A DNA stretch of 64,000 bases from Colletotrichum lupini (Eukaryota > Ascomycota > Sordariomycetes > Glomerellales > Glomerellaceae), in the NCBI RefSeq assembly GCF_023278565.1, contig NC_064675.1:2108001-2172000 (forward strand), written 5' to 3'. Every line of letters begins with the position of its first letter. Position 1 is the stretch's first letter. Of this stretch, positions 52,602 to 60,803 are shown one piece after another. The position numbers were made by a program, and so were the translations under genes. Below the pieces are notes generated by a model, which saw nothing but the letters and a program-made list of their open reading frames with translations, was not told the DNA's origin and made no database searches.

Positions 52602-53271
52602 GAAGCTCTTCGACGAAACACTACCCGAAAACTAGACAAAGTTCTCGAGAACTTACAATCTGACGTCCTATCTCAAGGCAAAACACTGGAATACACGAGA
52701 GCTGGGTTCCGGCAATCATCAGAAAGATTCTCTGAACCTCTAGTAGCCTCAGGATCTTCGATTCTTGGTTCGCAGTGCGTCTCAGGACCCAGTGCCATGA
52801 GTACGAATCTTGATGCCAGAGTTCAAGAAACAAACTTTCCAGGAAGCCTTCCGAGCAACCTTTCGTTTGTGCCTGCCGTTGAGAGAGCCATGGTGGGCAA
52901 TCCTATAACACTATCCCACGGTTCGAGAAACACGTGTGGGCCAATACCAGCCACAGCCACTTTTTCCCCGGGAAGCGGTTTCATGGACTGGGCGCTTTTA
53001 GGAGACGAGGCACTATGGAATATGGAATCCGCCTTGGGGGAATATGTGTACGGTGATCCAGAGAGGCACATTGGAGCGTTGGATGCGTTTGAGTTTCAAT
53101 GATACATACGGCTTACAGTAAATCTCAGCGATGATTTAGCAGGTAGGCAGTACATTGCAATAAGGCAGTATATTGTAATCAGGCTCTGAACGTATTGGCT
53201 GCCGACTAATCGAGATCTCAAGTCCAGTAGGAATGAAAGAACCTCAAGTTTGATTCAGCGCTGCTTCCCAT

Positions 53272-54243
53272 CTACGCCCTACTCCTCGCGTATTCGAACA
53301 GCTTAGTAGCTGCTGCCATGCCCGTTTGGACTTGAGTCTCTCTAGTCGCTGCCCCAATGTGCGGCGTACTAACCGCACCAACGTCCCACAACGATCCGTA
53401 TTTCTCCCTGCTAGGGGGTTCCTCCTCGTGACAGTCTAGACCAGCGCCCCAGATGAGGCCTTCTGACAAGGCTTGCTCCAATTCACACTCGTTGATGATG
53501 CCTCCTCGAGCTGTGTTGATGACTATGGCTGTTCTCTTCATGATTTTGAACTGCTTGTACCCCATGAGATCTCTAGTGGTGGATGTCAACGGCATATGGA
53601 CCGTCACCACGTCGGAAACTGATAACAGATCCGAAACCGTCTGGGCTCGGCGATGAGGAATATCAGACCAGGCCTCATTAGGCAAATAAGGGTCGTAAGC
53701 CACAACGTCAGCTTCGAACGCTCCGCGGAAAATCTGGGCAACAGCCTTTCCAATGTTGCCCATGCCGAGTACGCCAATCGTCTTTCGGTGCAAAATGATA
53801 CCCGAGCACTTCTCCTTGGGTACAAGAATACCAGAAGTTTGTTTCCGTGTAATGCTTCCCACTTGTCTTGCTACGGCTGTCGTCAAAGCCAGAACAAGTT
53901 CGGCCACAGCTCGCGCATTGACGCCGGGTGTGTTGAAGATTTTGATGCCACGTCTAGAGCAGGCCTCAGCATCGATCTTGTCAATTCCGACACCCTGCTT
54001 CCCTATTGCAAGGAGATGCGGGCAAGCAGCGATATCCTCAGCTGTGAGACGCGAGTTCCGCACAAGAAGAAAACGAGCGTTTTCCTTCCAGTTGGCATGT
54101 TCGGACTGTCCAGGTAGGATTGCGTTGAAGTTTTGTTTGCAGAAGTCGATGATCTCAGGCTGAAATGAATCCAAGATATACACGGTTGGCTTAGTACCGA
54201 GAAGAACGCTTTCAGATTGATCAGATACGAGCCCTGGAGTCAT
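53272..54243 (-). CDS. D-isomer-specific 2-hydroxyacid dehydrogenase
   Basis: NAD(P)H-dependent enzyme interconverting 2-oxo acids and D-2-hydroxy acids; 323 residues, intronless, phosphoglycerate-dehydrogenase-like. The catalytic domain is split (about 20-125 and 290-323) around the nucleotide-binding domain. Visible motifs: the GMGNIG dinucleotide loop at 160-165, catalytic Arg246 (NTARGG), Glu275 (EEEPP) and His295 (STPHIGAAT). All key residues are present, so activity is likely. I chose the ATG at 54243 because it precedes the first conserved strand (TVYILDS) closely; the frame is open 63 codons further upstream. It is divergent from the aldolase across a 566-bp promoter with two CGG-N7-CCG sites. 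Its role may be reduction of a pathway 2-oxo product (glyoxylate-, hydroxypyruvate- or 2-oxo-sugar-acid-like); the substrate is inferred, not shown. Confidence 0.93.
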   Translation of the reverse strand: MTPGLVSDQSESVLLGTKPTVYILDSFQPEIIDFCKQNFNAILPGQSEHANWKENARFLLVRNSRLTAEDIAACPHLLAIGKQGVGIDKIDAEACSRRGIKIFNTPGVNARAVAELVLALTTAVARQVGSITRKQTSGILVPKEKCSGIILHRKTIGVLGMGNIGKAVAQIFRGAFEADVVAYDPYLPNEAWSDIPHRRAQTVSDLLSVSDVVTVHMPLTSTTRDLMGYKQFKIMKRTAIVINTARGGIINECELEQALSEGLIWGAGLDCHEEEPPSREKYGSLWDVGAVSTPHIGAATRETQVQTGMAAATKLFEYARSRA

Positions 54244-54477
54244 ATTGTCAGATTTATTGATCGTAGTGAGAACCAACAGTCGGCGGTGATTGAAGATGAG
54301 TTTGTGACGTTCTCGATTCGTGATCTTGGAGCATCGTCTGAAGTTCGTTGTATATGGAAATGTATGAACATTTGGAGGACTGCGATTTGATTCATAAAAT
54401 ACACAACAGGATATCGGAGTCAATGACCACACGGTGGCAACGAAGATCAGTCACCATACATGCCCTGTACACCCATC

Positions 54478-54490
54478 CGGAGGTGGTCCG
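54478..54490. promoter_or_regulatory. CGG-N7-CCG palindrome in the dehydrogenase/aldolase promoter (site 1)
   Basis: CGGAGGTGGTCCG. Lies 235 bp from the dehydrogenase ATG and about 320 bp from the aldolase ATG. Its CCG is also the left arm of a perfect GTCCGA-N5-TCGGAC inverted repeat shared with site 2. Confidence 0.65.
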
Positions 54491-54497
54491 AGGGTAT

Positions 54498-54510
54498 CGG
54501 ACGGCCCCCG
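54498..54510. promoter_or_regulatory. CGG-N7-CCG palindrome in the dehydrogenase/aldolase promoter (site 2)
   Basis: CGGACGGCCCCCG, starting exactly 20 bp after site 1. The two sites together read CGG-N7-CCG-N7-CGG-N7-CCG, i.e. half-sites alternating in orientation every 10 bp. Confidence 0.62.
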
Positions 54511-54809
54511 GTGCCTCCATATGTCGGCTGCAATCTTATGGAGGAACAACACTATAGACACTTGCCATACGACCGGCCAAGAGTTTCGGTAATGATTGGA
54601 TTTGAACATGGGATCGGAGGGCCGAAAAGCTTGCGGAAGCGCCGAAGAGGTTATGGAAATCCTCGGCATGACTCCGGGCATCCTTCCACGAACAAGAAAA
54701 TGGAAAGCCATATAACAATACTTTTGTCACATGTGCTCCATGAATTCTTTCACACTGCAAATCAATCAATCATAATCCTCAACACTCAACATTCCCACTC
54801 CCAACCGAA

Positions 54810-55631
54810 ATGGCCGTTTCTATTCCCCACTCATTCAAGGAGAAACTCCTCCGCGATGAGGTTGCATCGACTCTGAGCGTCAAACTAGTCAAGTCGGTAG
54901 AACTTCCCATGATGGCTAAGACAGCAGGATTCGACGGGATCCTCGTCGATATGGAGCATTCCTCATTCGATCTCGAGACGACCTCTCAACTGTGCATTGC
55001 CGCGCTGTACGCCGGGATCTCGCCAATAGTACGAGCGCCCAGCAAGGACCCCTTTTTTGTCTCAAGGATCCTAGACGGTGGTGCCCTTGGTGTTATTGTG
55101 CCGCATATTCGCAGTGTGCAAGACGCACGAGACGTTGTTGCGGCTGCCAAGTTCCAACCTATCGGCACACGATCATCAACCAACGGACTGCCTCATTATC
55201 AGTTCCGTACGATTCCTGCCAAGGTCTCCAATCCCATAACAAATGACGCTACTTTGGTTATACCAATGATCGAGACTCTTGAGGCACTAGAGCTAGTCGA
55301 CGAGATTGCAGCAGTTGAAGGAGTGGACTCTCTACTTATCGGTACCAACGATCTGACGGCTGAGATGGGTATCCCTGGCGACTACGAAAACCCTAGGCTC
55401 ACAGAAGCCTATGAGCGGACGATCGCTGCCTGCAATAAGCACGGAAAGTGGGTTGGCGTGGGAGGTCTTCACTCACGTATGGATCTTGTGGAAAAGTTTT
55501 GTCAAATGGGTGCGCGCTGGGTCATGGCTGCAACGGATGGCCCCTTGCTTATTGCCGGTGCCGCGAAGAGAGCGGCGGAGATGTCTAGCCTCGGTATCAG
55601 GGCAACTGCCCATACAAATGGCAAATCATAG
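54810..55631 (+). CDS. HpcH/HpaI-type class II aldolase
   Basis: Metal-dependent pyruvate-type aldolase that cleaves 2-oxo-4-hydroxy (often 3-deoxy sugar) acids to pyruvate plus an aldehyde. 273 residues, intronless, close to the family's usual ~250-270. Motifs by position: FDGILVDMEH with catalytic-type His50; VRAPSKD with Arg75 for the carboxylate; the GALGVIVPHI strand at 91-100; IPMIET with metal ligand Glu155; LLIGTNDLT with metal ligand Asp181. These match the positions known for the HpaI fold. The gene is complete with no odd features. It shares a divergent promoter with the 2-hydroxyacid dehydrogenase. In fungi, aldolases of this family act in the L-rhamnose and related 2-keto-3-deoxy-acid routes, but the substrate here is not determined. 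Confidence 0.94.
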   Translation: MAVSIPHSFKEKLLRDEVASTLSVKLVKSVELPMMAKTAGFDGILVDMEHSSFDLETTSQLCIAALYAGISPIVRAPSKDPFFVSRILDGGALGVIVPHIRSVQDARDVVAAAKFQPIGTRSSTNGLPHYQFRTIPAKVSNPITNDATLVIPMIETLEALELVDEIAAVEGVDSLLIGTNDLTAEMGIPGDYENPRLTEAYERTIAACNKHGKWVGVGGLHSRMDLVEKFCQMGARWVMAATDGPLLIAGAAKRAAEMSSLGIRATAHTNGKS

Positions 55632-56079
55632 ATCTCATCACAACCAGTATCTCTCTTACGAGAGGAAATACTGCCGTTTGGCAAACATAAAATATACGTG
55701 GAATTGAGGGTAGATCTCCTACTTGCCACGTTGTATCTTGAAACCCTGACCGTCACTTATTAATGCTTCGAATCTGGCAATAACTGATCAGATCGCATGG
55801 TAGCTTCTTTATTAACCCCGGTGACTCTAACTGTGGTCCATCTCTATGAGATGTGGGGGTGGCCCAACCAGATCCTCCACAGTCTTCCCCACGGAGGCTT
55901 AGGGGTCAAACCCCGCAACGTCGGCAAACAGTCGGAGGTGCGAGACTCTGAGCCTGCAGCTTCCACCTCACATATCATGCCAACTCGAAGACGGCCATTT
56001 GTTCCCAACCGCCCACTTCCACTACCTGGCTCATTGCGGACTTTGAACCATTTAATATGAGAAAATAGTTAGTGGGGCT
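55632..56079. other. TF2 upstream region without the palindrome
   Basis: 448 bp between the aldolase stop and the TF2 start. I checked each CGG and found no CGG-N7-CCG, unlike the other four promoter regions of the cluster. No gene or repeat seen. Confidence 0.6.
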
Positions 56080-58285
56080 ATGAGTTCGACTTCGTCTGCA
56101 GATGCGCAGGAGGCTCCGAACTTAAGGGGAACACCTGAGCCGCCCTTAACATCCACGGTAACTCGCCCACAAGCTTGCGAAAGATGTTGGAAGAGGAAAC
56201 AAAAAGTTAGAATCCCGATGTTCAGATGCCATACAAATCAGTATTAGCTGACAGCCATCAGTGCGACCGACGTCTGCCGGCATGCACCTCGTGCAGTGGG
56301 TTAGGGGCCGAGTGTATCCCACGGAACCAAGATTTCAACACAGTATCTGAGCTCTCTCACACTTCAGTCATTGGGTAATAATATAACCTAGTCTTCTGCC
56401 CGATGATACGCTTGCTGATAAGTCTAAGTTACGTGTCGTCATTGAAAAGACGGATCGCCAATCTGGAAGAACAATCGCTTCATCGAAAACGGTCGCGTAC
56501 GCACAGCGGTCGCGCTGAATCATGTCATGGCTCTTCTCCAATGGATGACAGTCTTACGACACCTCGAGATGCTATCTCGATAACCTCAAGCCGTGCGCTC
56601 GACACTGTCAACATCAATAGACATGGCACCGAAGATTCTTCTGTGAGAGCCACAATGGGGGCAATCGGCTTCTTATCACGAAATGCAATGGCCGAGCCCC
56701 GAGATAATTCCGATGATCTACCCAGGAAGTTTTCCTTAGCAGAGGTGATCTCCGGGGCCTTGGCTATTGATGGACGCGACCCATCCACAGCTATGCCGGC
56801 ACCTCAAACTCCTGATATGAACAGTCGCCTCAGTTCAGAGAGCCGGGATCTAACGCTTGAGCATGTCCGGAAATTCCTGGAATGGCCAATCATTATGCCA
56901 TACATCGACAAGGACATTTATCTCCGGCAATGTGAGGATGTTATGGCATGTAGAACTGACTGCCATGCTGCACAGAGCCCTCCGCCATTACATGTTTTCA
57001 ATCTTCACATGGCTTGCGCTATTGGAATTTCACTCTCTCCGACTTCTACTCACCTTTCATTTCTTAACGCAAGCCTTCACTCTGCCGCCCTCGGCGAACT
57101 TCCTTCCATCTTGCGCACCGAATCGACCCTTGAGCACATACACTGCATGATCATGCTTACCATCTACTTTCTTTATAACTCCTCCGGTGGCTCTGCCTGG
57201 CATTTATTAGGTCTGGCTATGAAAACATGTATCTCGCTCGATCTGCACCGAGAGCCAGACGCGAACTCAAGCATTGGGCTACCTGAAGCTGACAGACGGC
57301 GATGGTTGTTTTGGGCCGTGTACTCCTTTGACCGGTATGCCATAATTGTGTCCGTGATCAACTTAGAATCTCCAATACTGAAGTCTGCCCTAGCATGCTC
57401 AGCCTTGTCATGGACCGCCCTTTGAGCATCCAGGATGATTACATTTCGGTACAAGTAAGTTGAAGGCACCACGTAGGCATTTAGTCCGTCGATCCAAAGT
57501 TGACATAAATGCTTCAGCTCCCAGCGGAAGACGATGGCCTATCCATTACAACGGAGGCGCCGCATCAAATATCGCAAACCATTCGCTATCTTGTACTCTA
57601 CTCTCAACTGGTTTCAAGTATCCGGTCAGGAAGACGAGAGGACATTCTACTTACCTACAGTAATATCGTTCATTGGAGAGATCTACCTCCCAACGTTGAT
57701 CGTCAATCGCCTTCTGCTCCGCATCTTCTGTATCTTTTTGAACAGCTATCTTGTCGGGCATTGATTCATCTTGCATCTTTGACGCCTCAAACAATCGTGC
57801 GAAATGAATTTTGGCTAGGAAACAACCAAGATCTTGAGACTGATACCATTAACACATCATATCAGTTTATCAACCGATTTTACGATCTGTTTATTAAGGG
57901 AAGTTTTGTTTGCAGCTTCATTGATGCATATGACATCTTTCAAGCTGCGGTCGCTTTTGTATGCCTCACCCGTCGAAAAAGTCAAAATGACTTTGCCGCG
58001 CGTCGACTCGCCGAAGTGACAGAAGTCATTAGCAAAGCCTCGACGCTTGTGACGATCGCCGCATCACGATTTCCTGCACTTGCAGCATTTCAACAGGTCT
58101 TACTAAGCCTTTCCACCAGGAATATGGAAACTGATGAAACAACATCTAATGTGAGACGGTTTCGAAGTTTTTCGATTCTCTGCAAATGTGGCTTGGCTAA
58201 CCTTTCAAAGACCGTCTCGTGGAACCATTTCCCAGATATTATTCCACGTCAATCTCAACGACTCATTCGATTTACCTTCACGTAG
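56080..58285 (+). CDS. Zn2Cys6 transcription factor TF2
   Basis: Fungal binuclear-zinc regulator, 654 residues. Exons: 56080-56205, 56262-56374, 56429-57334, 57403-57454 and 57518-58285. Introns are 56, 54, 68 and 63 bp, all GT-AG, and the phases agree. The zinc cluster C-ER-C-WKRKQK-C-DRRLPA-C-TS-C-SGLGAE-C (CX2CX6CX6CX2CX6C, about residues 33-60) has the usual basic stretch, with intron 1 inside the motif as in TF1. It is followed by a dimerisation-type SSLKRRIANLEEQ helix. The fungal-specific TF domain is seen at about 210-420: HIHCMIMLTIYFLYNSSGGS, AWHLLGLAMKTCISLDLHRE, RRRWLFWAVYSFDR, then MDRPLSIQ. The C-terminal ~40 residues are low in recognisable features, so the last exon end is less certain. 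It is the only intact regulator in the cluster, so it may be the present controller of the CGG-N7-CCG sites. Confidence 0.9.
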
Positions 58286-58338
58286 AGGATTACAGGTGGC
58301 TACATGAGTAGTGTTTTAAGGCTTAGTTAAGCAGAGGA

Positions 58339-58354
58339 GGGGGGGGGGGGGGGG
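58339..58354. repeat. G16 homopolymer
   Basis: Sixteen consecutive G just downstream of TF2, between TF2 and the second transporter. Unusual in this genome window. Length may vary or be mis-sequenced. Confidence 0.9.
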
Positions 58355-58740
58355 CAACACTGTGGGCTATACTTCTCGGAAGTATCCCTAAACCTCGTCT
58401 ACTGCTGCTCCGCTAAGTCTGCATAGATGTTTGTAGTAAATCATGTATAACTATGGACAGAGTCGGATACAGCGGGATGACACATGAGCGTAGTGCACTG
58501 CACAATGATTTACTTTCTTACGCGTGATAGATACTAATCGACAAGTCAGTTCAGCCGGGGTGCCTGATGAGTAGTATGTGGTGGATAATTGTAAGAAACA
58601 GCTACGGAAGTACGCCTCAGCCTAGAAGTCAGCGCGGCGATTCCCGTCAGTGAAGTAAAATAGTTGAGCAATCGCTATCACTAGTCTAGGCACAATTCCT
58701 ACCTCGAAGAACTTGGCCGGTCACAAGATCTGATGCCGAC

Positions 58741-58753
58741 CGGACCCAGTCCG
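58741..58753. promoter_or_regulatory. CGG-N7-CCG palindrome upstream of transporter 2 (site 1)
   Basis: CGGACCCAGTCCG, matching CGGA-N5-TCCG; about 308 bp upstream of the transporter ATG. Confidence 0.66.
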
Positions 58754-58771
58754 GGGAAGGCCGTCAATCAT

Positions 58772-58784
58772 CGGACACGCTCCG
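58772..58784. promoter_or_regulatory. CGG-N7-CCG palindrome upstream of transporter 2 (site 2)
   Basis: CGGACACGCTCCG, matching CGGA-N5-TCCG; begins 31 bp after site 1 and 277 bp before the ATG. Confidence 0.66.
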
Positions 58785-59048
58785 GTAGTGGCAGAGACTG
58801 GACTAACCCCAGACAACCCGCAACACATCCACAATCAATTCGCGGGGAAACTGGGCTCCAATGCGGGGAATTTGAACGCTTGTTTGGCTATGAAATTGTT
58901 GTCGCAAAATGCTGTTTCTCAATTGAGCAATACCCCAAGGCCATTCTGTCGCAAGAGTACAAAAGATGTGGAATCTTCTCGTCAGATACCATTTCTGAAT
59001 TCTTCTTATCGCGCACTATTCTTCTGGACCAGACAGTCTCCAACTACC

Positions 59049-60598
59049 ATGGCAACTCCTCCTCGCTCTAAAAGCGGCTCAGTCGATGTCAAAGTCGGGA
59101 TTGAGTGGGAAGAAAACGCTCCTACCCGCGACCCTCTACTGGAGCCATACGACCTCATAAGAGACAAAAGCCCGGAGGAGCTCAAAGCACTCGATAGAGC
59201 TGTTCGCAAACGTCTCGATTGGAAGTTTCTCCCAATGGTGTGTGCCATGCTTATGATGAAGTGAGTCTCGAACTCCCCCACTTGGTTCTCTTATGTTCGG
59301 TCAATGATGTACCCCTTCAGTTGTTGACTCTCTATGTTCAGTTATCTAGACCGCATCAACGTCTCGAACGCACGACTTGCCGGCATGCAAGATGACTTGC
59401 ACATGTCAGATACGATGTGGTCTGCCGGTATCTCGCTTTTCTATGTGGGATACATCATTTCACAGGTTCCCGCAAATGTCATCATCGCGAAGGGAAAGCC
59501 ACGAATCTTGCTTCCGTGCTGTATGCTTGGGTGGTCCATTACCACTTTATGTATGCCTGCTGTCACTGCCGGTTGGGGCTTTCTCTTGTGTCGCTTTGTA
59601 GTAGGCCTGACTGAAGGCCCTTTCGTGCCAGCGGTGTCTTTGTTGACGTCGTCTTGGTACACGAAGCATGAGTCTCCGCTCCGCATGGGTATTTGGCACG
59701 CCGGAAACACAATATCGCAGGCTATTTCTGGCCTTCTGGCTGCTGGAGTCCTCCGCAATATGAATGGCATAGCCGGACTATCAGCATGGCAGTGGTTTTT
59801 GCTTCTCGAGGGTCAGTTTTATGGATATATGGCGAGATTCTCCTTTCACTAACACAGCTGTAGGTATCGTCAGCATCATTATTGGTCTGGCAAGCTTTTG
59901 GTTCATTCCCAACTTTCCCGAGTCGACTGGGACCTATGTCCTGACTGCCGAAGAGTTGCAAATGGCTCAGTACCGGCAAACTGTGTCGGCCGGCGGTCGC
60001 ACTGAAGACGATGAGGGCGACTACTGGGGTGGAGTTTGGATGGCACTCAAAGACCCATTCACATACCTTTTCTCTGCTATTCATTTCTGCCTTATAATCG
60101 CGCAGTCTTACAAAGACTTCTTTCCATCGGTCAGTCAAAACCACGTCAGCTCCCACCACAGGTCGAACTTCATTACTTACGTCAGACTTCTCTAGATCCT
60201 CGCTACTCTCGGATTCGGCGCTACCGAGACGTACCTCATTCAAGCCCCACCTCCGATTATTGCTTTTCTCGTAACTTTGGCAGTTTCCTGGTCGTCCGGT
60301 CGAATGCTTGAACATGGCTACCATATTATCGTGCCGATGCTGTTTACACTGGCTGGGTGCGTTGTGATGATCACAACACTCAACGTTGGTGCCAGATATT
60401 TCTCGATGATTTTGCTGGTCACCGGACCATTCCTCGGCCTCAATGTACGTTCATGGGATTTCTTTCTTTCTCGAAGAATCTCCATTATTGACTGGAACAG
60501 CTGCAAATTTCTTGGGAGACAACTGTCGTACCTCGACCACGAACGAAAAGAGCCGCTCTCATTGTAATTGCCAACAGTGTATCTTCTGTCTCTCACTG
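59049..60598 (+). pseudogene. MFS transporter, anion:cation symporter (Dal5-like) family, truncated by element E
   Basis: Plasma-membrane permease for organic anions. Exons: 59049-59260, 59342-59811, 59864-60129, 60196-60444 and 60501-60598. Introns are 81, 52, 66 and 56 bp, all GT-AG, with consistent phases. I chose the ATG in CTACCATGG (59049) over an in-frame ATG at 58788 because the family's N-terminal tail is short and the operator-like sites lie between the two. Motifs: NYLDRINVSNARLAGMQDDL in TM1; ISLFYVGYIISQVPANV in TM2; FVVGLTEGPFVPAVSLLTSS in TM4; GMSAWQWFLLLEG-type (here GLSAWQWFLLLEG) before TM6. The frame runs 431 codons, to ANSVSSVSH, where element E begins. Roughly the last 60-70 residues of a ~490-500-residue family member are missing from the window and would lie beyond the element. 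No stops before the break. Confidence 0.9.
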
Positions 60599-60803
60599 TG
60601 TTAGTATCCTTATTATAGGGTAGTTAGTTCGAACCGTAGTTAACGAAGAGATTAATTAGATTATATAAATATTTACGTAGTAAGTATAAAAAGGAGGTTC
60701 TAACTATAGGTTAGGCTAGCTACGATAATCGTAAATAGGGCCCCTAATTAGCCCCTACGTAATCGGCTATATACCGCGGTCGAATTAAACTTCTAATCTA
60801 ATA
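60599..60803 (-). repeat. Element E 3' LTR
   Basis: 205 bp. On the plus strand it starts TGTTAGTATCC, an unmutated outer end, and its inner end reads CTAATCTAATA. It is the reverse complement of the element A LTR with transition differences. Confidence 0.9.

Larger units (their letters stand above)
36302..53102 (+). pseudogene. Zn2Cys6 transcription factor TF1, split by element B
   Basis: Fungal binuclear-zinc regulator, 723 residues when the insertion is ignored. Exons: 36302-36370, 36428-36522, 36589-36756, 36813-36965, 37021-37322, 37379-38267, resuming at 52607-53102. All five introns are GT-AG (55-66 bp) and the phases agree. The zinc cluster C-HL-C-YQKKIK-C-DSTRPT-C-TP-C-SKTGSD-C (CX2CX6CX6CX2CX6C, residues 14-41) is split by intron 1. 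A short coiled-coil-like segment EIDRLEQLERQL follows. The fungal-specific TF middle domain spans roughly residues 150-450 (RRVFWQVYMIDRYSSTVLGKPFSID). Element B lies at VFEA|LRRN; removing it with one GAAGC copy gives an uninterrupted frame with no stops. As it stands, the 5' part would read 14 codons into the LTR and stop at 38310 (572 residues), keeping DNA-binding and most of the middle domain. It is the likely cluster regulator. Confidence 0.9.

Noticed and set aside
54810..55631. Naming the aldolase and cluster as the fungal L-rhamnose pathway
   Set aside because: The aldolase family fits, but no rhamnose dehydrogenase or rhamnonate dehydratase is seen, and the lactonase is SMP-30 type. 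Substrate left open.
58788..59048. Upstream in-frame ATG at 58788 as start of transporter 2
   Set aside because: It would add 87 residues atypical for the family and place the operator-like sites against the start codon. The ATG at 59049 has a better context.
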